Assembly: GCF_005217615.1 (NCBI RefSeq)
Contig: NZ_SZNK01000001.1
Coordinates: 5,614,001-5,678,000 of the forward strand
Direction of reading: 5' to 3'
DNA: 64,000 bases
Source: Brevibacillus antibioticus
Lineage (GTDB): Bacteria; Bacillota; Bacilli; Brevibacillales; Brevibacillaceae
Shown piece by piece: positions 33,167 to 42,544 of the stretch. The notes under the pieces were generated by a model, which worked only from the letters and a program-made list of their open reading frames with translations, searched no databases and was not told the origin of the DNA. Both the position numbers and the translations under genes were made by a program. How positions within the stretch are numbered: position 1 is the first letter of the stretch; each line of letters opens with the position of its first letter.

Positions 33167-34204
33167 ATGGAGGTGGACGCCGCTCTGATAAAGGAGCTTG
33201 TCAAAGCCGTTTCGCGAGCAGGCGGACATTCCTTTGTGAATCTGCGTGCATCCTCGATTAGCCGTCAGTTATTGTTAGCGGGAACAGAGGAGCAATTCCG
33301 TTTAGGGGCAGAGATGGATAAAGAGCGGATGGAAAAAATGCAAGCGTGTATCATCATCGAGGGTGGGTTGAACATCAACGAAATGTCTGATATCCCGGAT
33401 GAGCAGATGAAGCTGGCTACGTCCTTTTCCAAAGAAGTAAGTATCGTGCGTCTCAAAAAGAAATGGGTCTATCTTCGCTATCCGACGCCTTCCATGGCCC
33501 AACTGGCGAATAAAAGCACAGAAGCATTTGAACAGTTCTACTTCGATGTCTGCACGATGGATTATGCCAAAATGGCAAAAGCAATGCTGCCGCTCAAGGA
33601 GCTGATGGAGCGAACGGACCGCGTGAAAATCACGGGACCTGGCACAGAGCTGACCTTCTCAATCAAAGGTATTCCCGCGATTCTATGTCCGGGTCAATAC
33701 AACATACCAGACGGTGAAGTATTTACGGCCCCTGTGCGTGATTCAGTGAACGGTGTCATCACGTTTAACACACCTTCGCCTTACCAAGGCTTTACCTTTG
33801 AAAAGGTACGATTGGAGTTTGTGGACGGGAAGATCGTTCACGCCACGGCCAATGATACGGAGCGCTTGAACAACATTTTGGATACGGATGAAGGTGCCCG
33901 GTACATTGGGGAGTTTGCATTGGGGGTTCACCCGGTCATTCGGGAGCCCATGCAGGATATTTTATTCGATGAAAAAATCGACGGCAGCTTCCACTTTACC
34001 CCGGGACAATGCTATGACGAGGCATCCAACGGTAACAAATCAAACATCCACTGGGACATGGTCATGATTCAACGCCCGGAGTACGGTGGCGGTGAGATTT
34101 GGTTCGATGACCATTTGATTCGCAGAGACGGACGCTTTCTTTTACCGGAGCTTGCACCACTTAACCCGGAAAACCTGAAAGAACAGGAGGAGCATGAGGC
34201 ATGA
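33167..34204 (+). pseudogene. 3' fragment of the M29 aminopeptidase gene
   Basis: 345 codons from DAALIKELVKAVSRAGGHSF to the end. The metal-binding C-terminal half looks intact: GEFALGVHP, FDEKIDGSFHFTPGQCYDE and NIHWDMVMIQ contain the Glu, His and Asp ligands of M29 enzymes, which release N-terminal amino acids from peptides. The N-terminal residues lie at 32021, separated by foreign DNA. There is no ribosome site before ATG 33167, so a truncated product is unlikely but not excluded. The stop overlaps the M19 dipeptidase start (ATGA) as in an intact operon. Confidence 0.8.
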
Positions 34205-35205
34205 CACATGGAATCGACGCGCATTTTGACCTTTTGCTGGATGTCGCTATTCAACGCGAGCATGGCAGGCGAAAAGTAATAGAATCGGATTACGTACCTG
34301 ATTTCGTGGCGGGCGGGGTGCATACAGTTGTCGCCGCCATTTATATCGACAACAAATTCCTGCCGGAGATGGGCTTGAGAAAAGCACTGCAACAAATCAG
34401 CGCGTTGCACGCAGAGGCTGATGAATCGCCTGAGAAAATCATGGTTTGCAAAAGTGTGGAAGACATCGAGACAGCGAAACGAATGGGGAAAATTGGTTTT
34501 GTGCTCTCTCTGGAAGGCGCGGAGCCGTTATATAATGATCTGAGTATGCTCCGTGTTTTTTACGAGCTGGGGGTGCGCCTTTTGGGTCTCGTGTGGAGCA
34601 GGCGGAACTTCCTTGGAGATGGCAGTCATTTTAGTCCGGTACGGGAAGGGCGTAAGGGCGGGCTCACCGAGTTCGGCATCCGCGTCGTCGAAGAGGCAGA
34701 AGATATGGGGATCATCATTGATGTGAGCCATCTAAATGACGAAGGGTTCTGGGATCTAATCGAGGTAGCACGTAAGCCCGTCATCGCTTCCCATTCCAAT
34801 TGCCGGACATTAGCAAGCTCCATGCGCAATCTGACGGATGAGCAAATCAGGGCAATCGCATTCACCAACGGCGTAATCGGCCTCAATGGCGTCAATCTGT
34901 TCGTAGCGGACACAGACGACCAGGCTGATATCGAGCACATGATCAACCACGTCGATCACATCGTGAAGCTGGTTGGAGTTGAACACGTCGGACTGGGACT
35001 GGACATCATCGAGCCATTTATGAAATACGAATCCCCCGATGTGTTTATCCAAGCAGGGCGCAAGGATTTTGATGTGGTAAAAGGACATACCCAGGTTCCA
35101 GAGCTTGTGCGTGCCCTTGCCAAACGAGGGTACAAGGATGAAGCGATTGAGCGTATTTTGGGCAAAAACTTTATTCGCGTGTTCAAGGACGTATGGAAAT
35201 CATAG
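34201..35205 (+). CDS. M19 family membrane-dipeptidase-like enzyme
   Basis: 334 residues of a zinc dipeptidase. The first metal motif DAHFD (His-x-Asp), the bridging Glu in LSLEGAEP, DVSHLND with the second His, SHSNCR and the terminal GLDIIEP are all present, matching bacterial homologues of renal dipeptidase. These cleave L-D and L-L dipeptides, including D-amino-acid-containing ones. In this operon it would hydrolyse imported peptides beside the dipeptide epimerase. The start overlaps the aminopeptidase stop by 4 bp. Confidence 0.92.
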   Translation: MTHGIDAHFDLLLDVAIQREHGRRKVIESDYVPDFVAGGVHTVVAAIYIDNKFLPEMGLRKALQQISALHAEADESPEKIMVCKSVEDIETAKRMGKIGFVLSLEGAEPLYNDLSMLRVFYELGVRLLGLVWSRRNFLGDGSHFSPVREGRKGGLTEFGIRVVEEAEDMGIIIDVSHLNDEGFWDLIEVARKPVIASHSNCRTLASSMRNLTDEQIRAIAFTNGVIGLNGVNLFVADTDDQADIEHMINHVDHIVKLVGVEHVGLGLDIIEPFMKYESPDVFIQAGRKDFDVVKGHTQVPELVRALAKRGYKDEAIERILGKNFIRVFKDVWKS

Positions 35206-35225
35206 AGAGATGAGGGAGTGGAACA

Positions 35226-36539
35226 TTGACCATCACGATAGCGGTAATCTCTTCGGAAGAATTTTTGCCAAGGATCTTGAAGCATACCCAATCCATCGAT
35301 TGCATCCAACTGACTTCGTATACATACCAGAACCCAAAAGAGAGTGCTGCGTTGCTTGATCAAATCCATGACTGCGACGTGCTGCTTTTTGCTGGACCAC
35401 TTCCTTATTTTTTTGCCAAGGAAAAGGTAGGGCAAAAGAAGCTGCCTGCGGTGTACATCCCGATCGATGAATATACCATTTCCCTCTCTTTGTTTCATAC
35501 CTTGCTGAACGTACCAGGAGGACTGGACCGCATCTCGATAGATTTGCCAAAAGCGGAGTATATGGAGAAGGTTGCTGAAGAATCGGGCATTACTTCTACG
35601 ACTTGGTATGTAAAGGACTACAGTGAGATTATTGAAGAAGGCGGGACGAGATTTGACGTGGAGGAGATTATCCAGTTCCACAAGGAGCACTGGGAACAGA
35701 AAAGGAGCCATTTTGCTTTGACTGGCGTTGACTACGTATACAGTCGATTACGTGAGATGAACATCCCCTCCGCATCACTCATCGGTCCCGACAAAAATAT
35801 TCGTGACGCCGTCAATCAAGCCATTGCTTATGGTCAATTGAAAATTAGCAAAAATTCGCAGATAGCTGTGGGAATTGCTGCGATCCAGCAAAATGATGGT
35901 CCACCAGTAGAAACACAATGGCAGGACGCGACGATTGTTTTACTGCAAGAGCTGCTGGAGCTGGTCAAAGAGACGGACGCTTCCATTCAAAAACTGGGAC
36001 TGGATCAATTTATCATCTATGGCACGAGAGGCAGCATCGAGCAAATGATTGAATACGGGAAGATCATGCAAGTAGTGAGCAATGTCGATCTGCTTGCCAA
36101 AGTGACGGTTGCCATCGGGTTTGGCTTTGGCCTAACCGCGAAAGAGGCCGAAGCAAACGCACGCATTGCGATTTATCATGCCAAGAAAACAAATGAAAGC
36201 AGTGCGTATTTGGTGACGGATGAAAAAGAAGTGATCGGTCCGCTGAATAACGAATCGAAGACGTTCCAATTAAAAAGCGAGAACAAGGAAGTGCTGGAGA
36301 TCGCGGAGAAGACTGGCGCAAGTGTCGCTACGATCACGAAAATCATGCAGTATGTCAAGCTTCGCCGCGATAACCGCTTCACCGCTTCCGATTTAGCCGA
36401 GTACCTCCAGATCAGTCGCCGCAGCTCAGAAAGAACCTTGAAAAAGCTGATCGAGCATCAGGTCGTAGAGGTTGTCGGAGAAGAGCAGCCGTATCAGCAA
36501 GGACGCCCGCGGGCTGTGTATCGCCTTAATCATCCATGA
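35226..36539 (+). CDS. predicted operon regulator with receiver-like N-terminus, degenerate GGDEF-like middle and winged helix
   Basis: 437 residues. Residues about 1-160 look like a receiver/PBP-like alpha/beta domain (LLFAGPLPYFFAKEK). The middle contains FGFGLTAKEAEANARIAIYH, a pattern found in GGDEF-like cyclase folds and in GTP-cyclohydrolase-like domains, but with no GGDEF sequence. The last 75 residues form a winged helix (ASDLAEYLQISRRSSERTLK with the wing GRPRAVYRLNHP). I call it a transcription factor; the ligand is unknown. TTG start with ATGAGGGAGTGGAACA upstream. Its place inside the peptide cluster suggests it senses a peptide or amino acid. Confidence 0.65.
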   Translation: MTITIAVISSEEFLPRILKHTQSIDCIQLTSYTYQNPKESAALLDQIHDCDVLLFAGPLPYFFAKEKVGQKKLPAVYIPIDEYTISLSLFHTLLNVPGGLDRISIDLPKAEYMEKVAEESGITSTTWYVKDYSEIIEEGGTRFDVEEIIQFHKEHWEQKRSHFALTGVDYVYSRLREMNIPSASLIGPDKNIRDAVNQAIAYGQLKISKNSQIAVGIAAIQQNDGPPVETQWQDATIVLLQELLELVKETDASIQKLGLDQFIIYGTRGSIEQMIEYGKIMQVVSNVDLLAKVTVAIGFGFGLTAKEAEANARIAIYHAKKTNESSAYLVTDEKEVIGPLNNESKTFQLKSENKEVLEIAEKTGASVATITKIMQYVKLRRDNRFTASDLAEYLQISRRSSERTLKKLIEHQVVEVVGEEQPYQQGRPRAVYRLNHP

Positions 36540-36562
36540 CTCTCCTCATGTAATATCAACCT

Positions 36563-36598
36563 GTCCCGGTTTTCCCGTTTGCGAAGGAAGTCCGGGAC
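36563..36598. promoter_or_regulatory. hairpin between the regulator and the solute-binding protein
   Basis: GTCCCGG (36563-36569) and CCGGGAC (36592-36598) form a perfect 7-bp stem with a 22-base loop, and no T-run. It may stabilise the mRNA 5' end of the highly expressed binding-protein gene. Confidence 0.4.
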
Positions 36599-36699
36599 CC
36601 CCACATTCCTCAACTAAGAAACAATCCGATCTAATTAGCGACTATATACCGACGCGAGCATACTTCGAATGGAAATGACTCGAAAAAGGAGGGTGCAAC

Positions 36700-38340
36700 A
36701 TGCTATCCGAGAGATTAAAGGGCCAAATACGCAACGTTTTACTCATGTGTGTACTCGTCTTTTCCATAGTTGGCTGCAGCTCTGCTCCCACTCCGACTAC
36801 AGACGAGAAGCAAGCAAGTCAACCAGCAAAAAACTCCCAGCCCAAAAAGGGAGGGACGATCACCATGGGTTACCAGATGGAGCCAGATACGCTGGACCCG
36901 CAAAAGACGTCAATGCCAGCGGGAAATTTTGTTGGGGGCCTGTTGGGGGGAGCCTTGCTGATCCTCGATCCCTTTACGTTTGAGTTGAAGCCACATCTCG
37001 CTGAATCGTACACGATCTCGGACGATGGCAAGACCATGACGTTCAAGATACGTCCTGGCATGAAGTTTCATGATGGAACACCACTCACGGCAGAAGTTTT
37101 TAAGAAAAGCTATGAACGTGCACTCGATCCGAAAACAGCCTCACCGGTTACGGGACCGGATGTATCTGCGATCAAATCCATTTCAGCTCCTGATGACTCC
37201 ACATTGATCTTTCATTTGGATGAGCCCTCCGCTCCCTTACTTTCTAACTTATCATATGGCGGCTACCAGCAACCCATTTCTATAGAGGCACGAGACAAAT
37301 ACGGAAACGAGCTGGGACGCAATCCTGTTGGGGTAGGTCCATGGAAATTCGAAAGCTGGAAAACAGGCGAATCGATCACACTGGTACGAAACGACGAGTA
37401 TAAGTGGGCATCTCCTTTTGCTGAAAATCAAGGACCTGTGAGACCTGACAAGTTCGTTCTGAAATTTATTCAAGACGACCAGACCATGATGGCTGCTCTC
37501 GACAGTGGGACGATTGATATAGCAGCTGTACCGCCAAAAGACGCGAAGAAGTACAAGGATCACAAAGATTTTACTGTGTTGGAAGGAATGCCGCCTTCAG
37601 AGAACTTTATTGGGATGAATCTGGAAAATGAGATCTTGCAGGATGTCCGCGTGAGAAAGGCACTGAACCTGGCGATCAACAAAGACGCATTGATCATAGC
37701 GGATTTGCAAGGAGAGGGGGTGCCTGTCTACGGACCGATCCCGCCTACGATGATCGGATACGATGCGGCAGTAGAGCAATACGGCTACAAGTACAATGCG
37801 GAGCAAGCCAGACAACTGCTGGATGAAGCAGGATGGAGCCCAAACGCGCAAGGGATCAGGGAAAAGGATGGGAAAACGCTCAGCCTGACGATGCTCATCG
37901 AAGATACAAATCCCGGGCATCAGTTGGTACAAAGTATGTTCAAAGAGATTGGTGTCGCATTGCAAATCCAAAAGTATGAATCGGCGACAGCTCATGAACA
38001 GGCACTAAAGGGCGAGTTCGATTTATTCTCAACGGGTCATGGCAGCGTTGATCCAGATATTTTGAGCTTATTACTGCATTCGAGTCAGATCGGGGGCTTG
38101 AATTTCTTTCGCCTCAGTGATCAACAGCTCGATAACCTGCTAGATAAAGGGCGAACGACAACAGATCAAGCACGGCGGCAGCAGGTTTTTGCAGACATTC
38201 AAAAAAGAGTCGTGGAACAGGCCTGTTGGATTCCGCTCTATTCCGCAAAAACATTCGTGGTCGTCAATAACCGGATTCAAGGTATCAAGCCAAATCCATT
38301 AGCATCCTTGATTATTCAAGACATGTGGGTGAATGAGTAG
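36700..38340 (+). CDS. peptide-binding lipoprotein of the ABC importer (SBP family 5)
   Basis: 546 residues: lipobox IVGC (Cys about 25), Ser/Pro/Lys linker, then a family-5 solute-binding domain with EPDTLDPQKT, the DGTPLTAEVFKKSYERAL signature and NLAINKDALI. It captures peptides outside and delivers them to the DppBC permeases. Its position after the regulator, rather than next to the permeases, fits the operon being split by the inserted DNA. ATG with AAAAAGGAGGGTGCAAC upstream. Confidence 0.93.
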   Translation: MLSERLKGQIRNVLLMCVLVFSIVGCSSAPTPTTDEKQASQPAKNSQPKKGGTITMGYQMEPDTLDPQKTSMPAGNFVGGLLGGALLILDPFTFELKPHLAESYTISDDGKTMTFKIRPGMKFHDGTPLTAEVFKKSYERALDPKTASPVTGPDVSAIKSISAPDDSTLIFHLDEPSAPLLSNLSYGGYQQPISIEARDKYGNELGRNPVGVGPWKFESWKTGESITLVRNDEYKWASPFAENQGPVRPDKFVLKFIQDDQTMMAALDSGTIDIAAVPPKDAKKYKDHKDFTVLEGMPPSENFIGMNLENEILQDVRVRKALNLAINKDALIIADLQGEGVPVYGPIPPTMIGYDAAVEQYGYKYNAEQARQLLDEAGWSPNAQGIREKDGKTLSLTMLIEDTNPGHQLVQSMFKEIGVALQIQKYESATAHEQALKGEFDLFSTGHGSVDPDILSLLLHSSQIGGLNFFRLSDQQLDNLLDKGRTTTDQARRQQVFADIQKRVVEQACWIPLYSAKTFVVVNNRIQGIKPNPLASLIIQDMWVNE

Positions 38341-38376
38341 GGCATGGCGATACAACATTCGAAAGAGGTGGAAGAA

Positions 38377-39843
38377 ATGAGACAGCAAGGCTGGTTAGTA
38401 GAGTGGGAAGAACTAGTGGAAAAAGAAATGAAGGAAGGCAGAGTTCCGGGCTTCGTCATGGGTGTGAATCTGAATGGGCAGAGCCTGTTTCGCAAAAGCT
38501 TTGGCTATCGTGATCGTGAAAAGGAGCTCGAAATCACTCCTGATACCGTGATGGGCTTGGCCTCCGTTACAAAGTCTTTTACATGTATGGCGATCATGCA
38601 ACTACAGGAAGCGAAGAAGCTCTCTGTTCATGATCCTGTCATCAAATACCTACCTGAATTTCGTACCCCTGATCGTAAAAAAACAGAGCAGATGACAATC
38701 CACCATTTTATGACCCACACGTCGGGCATACCGCCGCTGCCGATTGATAACCTGGCGATTCGCAATTCCATGTTCGATGACATGCCAGACGAGGATAACC
38801 CGATTCACCGTTACTTGAAAAAGGAGTACCAGAAACCGATCTACACGTTCGAAGAGCTGATGGAAGCTCTTGCTCTGGCAGAATACGAGCTGGTGGGCTC
38901 TCCAGGACAATTGTTCAGCTATTCGAATGATTGCTATTCTCTCCTGGGAGCGGTCATAGCCAGAGTGAGTGGGAAGTCGTATGACGTTTATGTCAAAGAA
39001 CATATTTTGGAACCTGCAGACATGCCAAGCAGCACCTTCCTTCTGAGCGAACTGCCTCACCTGCCGGACGTCACCACCATCTACCATTTTAAAGAGAATA
39101 ATGGCGTGTCTGAGATTTATCCTGATCCACTGTGGGAGGACGGATTATTAGTAGCCGCCTCAGGACATTTAAATTCAACAGTAGATGACATGTTGAACTA
39201 CGCTGAAATATTTCGTACGGGAGGATGCGTAGGTAAGGAACGGATTTTATCCGAGGAGAGCGTCAAACAAATGATCTATCCGCATGTCGAGAACAGCTAC
39301 AGCAGGTATTACGGGTATGGCTTATCCATTCAACCCGACTATTATGGGGGTACCTTGATCAAGCACGGTGGAGCGATCAAAGGTGTCGCCGCTCATTTAG
39401 CGATTGTTCCGGAGCGGGGTATTACATCCATGGCTTTGGCCAATTTGATCGGAAGCCCCGTCGAAAAAGCAACATTGACAGCACTGCATGCCATAGAAGG
39501 GCGTCCATTGAATACCCCACAGTACCAATTCGAGACATACAGCGTCCCTACTGCCCAATTAGAAGAGTATGTAGGTCGATACGTTAGTGGGGAAGGAATG
39601 GATATCATCGTATATGTGGTAGAGGGTGTCCTGATGATGATAGATAAAACGTCGGATGCGTTTGGTGGAAAACAACTGAACGATCCATTGCGACCAATTG
39701 GAGAGCATCAATTTATCACCGATAGAGAGGGGAGAGAGCTGACAGTTGGCTTTGTAAAAGGCGAGGACGGCACTGTAATAGCCATGTCTCTTTATTATCG
39801 AATCATTCCACGAGTAGCAGCTACGGAGGGGAGTCGAGTATGA
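38377..39843 (+). CDS. serine hydrolase of the class-C beta-lactamase fold
   Basis: 488 residues, cytosolic (no signal peptide). Catalytic Ser63-V-T-Lys66, the Tyr182-Ser-Asn triad and a late KHGG motif are all intact, defining the beta-lactamase/DD-peptidase/esterase superfamily. A C-terminal lipocalin-like domain (about 385-488, LEEYVGRYVSG) is shared with D-aminopeptidase and 6-aminohexanoate-hydrolase-type members. In this cluster a D-amino-acid peptidase role is plausible, unproven. I start at ATG 38377 because GAAAGAGGTGGAAGAA precedes it; an in-frame ATG lies at 38344. Confidence 0.88.
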   Translation: MRQQGWLVEWEELVEKEMKEGRVPGFVMGVNLNGQSLFRKSFGYRDREKELEITPDTVMGLASVTKSFTCMAIMQLQEAKKLSVHDPVIKYLPEFRTPDRKKTEQMTIHHFMTHTSGIPPLPIDNLAIRNSMFDDMPDEDNPIHRYLKKEYQKPIYTFEELMEALALAEYELVGSPGQLFSYSNDCYSLLGAVIARVSGKSYDVYVKEHILEPADMPSSTFLLSELPHLPDVTTIYHFKENNGVSEIYPDPLWEDGLLVAASGHLNSTVDDMLNYAEIFRTGGCVGKERILSEESVKQMIYPHVENSYSRYYGYGLSIQPDYYGGTLIKHGGAIKGVAAHLAIVPERGITSMALANLIGSPVEKATLTALHAIEGRPLNTPQYQFETYSVPTAQLEEYVGRYVSGEGMDIIVYVVEGVLMMIDKTSDAFGGKQLNDPLRPIGEHQFITDREGRELTVGFVKGEDGTVIAMSLYYRIIPRVAATEGSRV

Positions 39844-40970
39844 AAATAACGTCTGTAATGGTTCATGCCATTAAGCTGCCGCTAAAACGCCCATTTATTA
39901 TCGCGTACGCCTCATATGAGGATATGCCGTCCATTATTGTAAAAGTGCAGACAGACAATGGTCTGGTCGGACTAGGTGAAGCGGTACCGGATCAAAATGT
40001 CACAGGAGAGACGTGGGAGTCCACCTATGCGATGCTCGTTCATAACCTGGCGCCTGTTGTGATTGGTGAGAATCCGTTTGATATCGAGAGAATCCATGAG
40101 AAGATGAACCAAACTGTTTGGGGAGCCCCAGCAGCAAAAGCCGCCATCGATATTGCTTGCTATGATCTGATGGGCAAGGAGGCTGGTCAACCTGTTTATC
40201 ATTTCTTGGGCGGAAAATATCACACGACTCTTTCCTTCCCATACGTGTTAAGCATTTTAGAGCCAGAGGTCATGGCAGCTGAAGCTAAGCAAGCAATCGA
40301 AGCTGGGTATGACTCGATCAAAATAAAGGTGGGGGCTGATCTTCGGACAGATATCCAGCGAATCCGGGCTGTTCGGCAGGCAGTTGGCCCTGACATAAAG
40401 CTGCGGGTGGATGCCAATCAAGGATGGGAGAATCGTTCCAATTCCCTGCTCTTGTTGAAGCAAATTGAAGAGTGTCACATTGATTGGATGGAGCAGCCTG
40501 TCTTGGCTGATGATCTCGATGCTCTCGCGGAAATTCGCAGGCAAACAACAATTCCAATCATGGTAGACGAGGGACTGCACGGGACGAAGGAAATGCGAGA
40601 AGTCATCGCGAAGAAAGCGGCAGATAAAGTAAACATCAAACTGATGAAAAGTGGAGGGATATATCCTGCTCTCAAATTGGTGATTCAGGCGGAGATGGCC
40701 GGGATGGAGTGTCAGATTGGTTCGATGCTGGAGTCTTCGATTGGCAGTGCTGCTGGTGCCCATTTGTCACTTGCGAAAAAGAATATCATTTCCAACGAAT
40801 TGGCAGGGCCGGCGATCATTTCGCGGGACGTAGCTCGGCTTATGGTTCACGGGAGTCAAATTGTCGTGTCAGATCAGCCAGGGTTAGGTGTAGAGCTAGA
40901 CGAAGCGGTGCTTGCCGACATAACAGTTAAGTCAGAGCAGGTCATCGAGGAGAAGCGGCAACCCGTATAG
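39840..40970 (+). CDS. dipeptide epimerase (enolase superfamily, L-Ala-D/L-Glu epimerase type)
   Basis: 376 residues of the muconate-lactonising-enzyme subgroup. The catalytic pair is Lys163 (KIK) and Lys267 (NIKLMKSGG), and the metal ligands are Asp191, Glu218 and Asp243. Such enzymes interconvert L-Ala-D-Glu and L-Ala-L-Glu from murein peptides, and others act on different dipeptides. The YkfB enzyme in the Bacillus dpp-ykf operon has the same neighbours. The start overlaps the previous stop by 4 bp (ATGA). The exact dipeptide is not predictable from sequence. Confidence 0.9.
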   Translation: MKITSVMVHAIKLPLKRPFIIAYASYEDMPSIIVKVQTDNGLVGLGEAVPDQNVTGETWESTYAMLVHNLAPVVIGENPFDIERIHEKMNQTVWGAPAAKAAIDIACYDLMGKEAGQPVYHFLGGKYHTTLSFPYVLSILEPEVMAAEAKQAIEAGYDSIKIKVGADLRTDIQRIRAVRQAVGPDIKLRVDANQGWENRSNSLLLLKQIEECHIDWMEQPVLADDLDALAEIRRQTTIPIMVDEGLHGTKEMREVIAKKAADKVNIKLMKSGGIYPALKLVIQAEMAGMECQIGSMLESSIGSAAGAHLSLAKKNIISNELAGPAIISRDVARLMVHGSQIVVSDQPGLGVELDEAVLADITVKSEQVIEEKRQPV

Positions 40971-40983
40971 GGAGATGACTGGG

Positions 40984-41448
40984 ATGCAAAATACACGCGT
41001 AGAAATCGTCGAGGCATTGACAGAAAGCCAGCTTCAGATGATCAAGGCAATGGAGCAGGAGGCTTTTGGCGTACATGGAGCGATTGATGAATGGGTGCTC
41101 GTACCACTCGCGAGACATGGCTGCGTTGCACTTTTCATGGAAGCAGAGGAGGCGTGTCCTGTCGGGGTATGCCAGCTCTTGAGGGATTTTCGTCAGCCGG
41201 ACAAATGCTACATGTACGGGTATTACATCCGAGCAGATCGCAAAGGGATGGGGTATGGGTTCTCTTTCTTGAACCGATTGCTGGAGCAGCTGCGTGAGGA
41301 TGGGTTTCGTCAGATTTGCCTGACCGTAAGCCCAGATAATACTGGAGCAGTCGGACTTTATCAAAAAGCAGGCTTTGAAGTTATCGAGACACGAATTGCG
41401 GAATATGGGAGTGGAAACGATCGCTATTATATGGTGAAAACGCTATAG
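40984..41448 (+). CDS. GNAT-family N-acetyltransferase
   Basis: 154 residues of a GNAT domain: the acetyl-CoA motif YIRADRKGMGYGFSFLNRLL (motif A, with RKGMGYG) and the motif B stretch LTVSPDNTGAVGLYQKAGFE are clear. Substrate unknown; as the last gene of the peptide cluster it may acetylate an amino acid or dipeptide. ATG 40984 is preferred over 40975, because GGGAG directly abuts the latter. Confidence 0.88.
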   Translation: MQNTRVEIVEALTESQLQMIKAMEQEAFGVHGAIDEWVLVPLARHGCVALFMEAEEACPVGVCQLLRDFRQPDKCYMYGYYIRADRKGMGYGFSFLNRLLEQLREDGFRQICLTVSPDNTGAVGLYQKAGFEVIETRIAEYGSGNDRYYMVKTL

Positions 41449-41540
41449 AAGGGGCAGGTTGTCGCATACGAACTGTTTTTCATCCAGCTAACAAGCATAA
41501 GAGTAGACATTTTTCTCTATTGTTTGGTAGAGATTTTAGG

Positions 41541-41566
41541 CACCGGACACGTTCCGGTGTTTTTTT
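41541..41566 (+). terminator. terminator of the peptide operon
   Basis: Stem CACCGG/CCGGTG with a 7-base loop and seven T, about 95 bp after the last stop. Confidence 0.8.
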
Positions 41567-41680
41567 GTGCACTTGACAACTGCAAGACAATGAATCATTA
41601 TGTTTATTAAATAATAAACAAAAACCGTTTTTGTTTATATGTAACTACATTCGTAGCCAGTGAAAAGTGAGGGAGAAACG

Positions 41681-42040
41681 ATGAATCGAGAAGAACTAAA
41701 ACAACTGTATAAAGAATCGGAAACGCAGGCAGGGGTGTATCAGATCAAAAACACGCAAAACCAAAAAATCTGGATCAGCGCCACCCGCAACCTCAAGACG
41801 ATGAACGGAAAGCTGTTCACTCTCAAAATGGGTTCGCATATAAACAAGCAGCTTCAACAGGATTGGAATGAGTACGGAGAAGAGGCATTCGTCTTTGAAG
41901 TGTTGGAGGTTTTGAAGAAGAAGGAAGACGGATACTTTGATGAAAAGGATGCCCTGAAGAAACTGGAACAAAAATGGCTCGACCAGCTCCAGCCATACGG
42001 AGAGCACGGATACCACCAGGAAAAAAAGAAAGAACAATAA
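41681..42040 (+). CDS. GIY-YIG nuclease-family protein
   Basis: 119 residues. The GIY-like AGVYQIKN, the WIS-type second motif (for YIG), the helix Arg in ATRNL and SHINKQLQQDWNEYGEEAF follow the GIY-YIG layout. The second motif is divergent (WIS), so nuclease activity is uncertain. The charged, coiled C-terminus ends in EKKKEQ. ATG with GAGGGAGAAACG upstream. It begins a run of co-directional genes; the 42064 gene follows by 23 bp. Confidence 0.7.
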   Translation: MNREELKQLYKESETQAGVYQIKNTQNQKIWISATRNLKTMNGKLFTLKMGSHINKQLQQDWNEYGEEAFVFEVLEVLKKKEDGYFDEKDALKKLEQKWLDQLQPYGEHGYHQEKKKEQ

Positions 42041-42063
42041 TCAAACGAAAAGAGGGAACGAAA

Positions 42064-42543
42064 ATGAAAATACCGACGAACTTGAACCATAAGCCTGTTG
42101 TGGTGTCGGATAACTATGAGCTTATTGATGGCCGATTCGCCAGGAACACAGATGCGAAAGCACTTTCTCTGGGAGTGGTAGAGGGCAACTCCAGACGAAA
42201 GGTCGATCTATCTGCCAAGGTATGGAGATACACGGGAGAAGAATGGTCACAACAGTCGGAGGAACTGCCCCTCCATCGCGTTCTTGATATGTCCATACTG
42301 ATTTGTCGGTCTTTGGCCCATTTTCGCGACGCATACAGATATGAGCATTATTATGACCCCAAGGAGCCCATCATCGACCGGGTTGCCCTGCAAGGAGATG
42401 CCATGAACGTGGCGATATGTACGGACAATGAGCGTCTTCATGAAGACATTAAGCTGTTCAGCCAAGCGTTGAGCAACGACGATGAGATGATCAGCGAGCG
42501 TCTGCGTACCTTATCAAAACTAGTAAAGGATATGGGGTATTGA
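42064..42543 (+). CDS. conserved hypothetical protein, DUF6530-like
   Basis: 159 residues, cytosolic and soluble. The stretch NTDAKALSLGVVEG, SAKVWRYTGEEWSQQSEELP and LHRVLDMSILICRSL looks like a conserved small-protein family I associate with DUF6530, but I could not verify the accession. No catalytic motif is visible. Placed between the GIY-YIG gene and the MFS transporter, 1 bp before the latter's start, so probably co-translated. Confidence 0.6.
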   Translation: MKIPTNLNHKPVVVSDNYELIDGRFARNTDAKALSLGVVEGNSRRKVDLSAKVWRYTGEEWSQQSEELPLHRVLDMSILICRSLAHFRDAYRYEHYYDPKEPIIDRVALQGDAMNVAICTDNERLHEDIKLFSQALSNDDEMISERLRTLSKLVKDMGY

Positions 42544-42544
42544 A

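Noticed and set aside
33161..33204. Upstream end of the minus-strand frame 32788-33204
   Set aside because: Beyond about 33160 it is only antisense to the M29 gene, so it is not original coding sequence.
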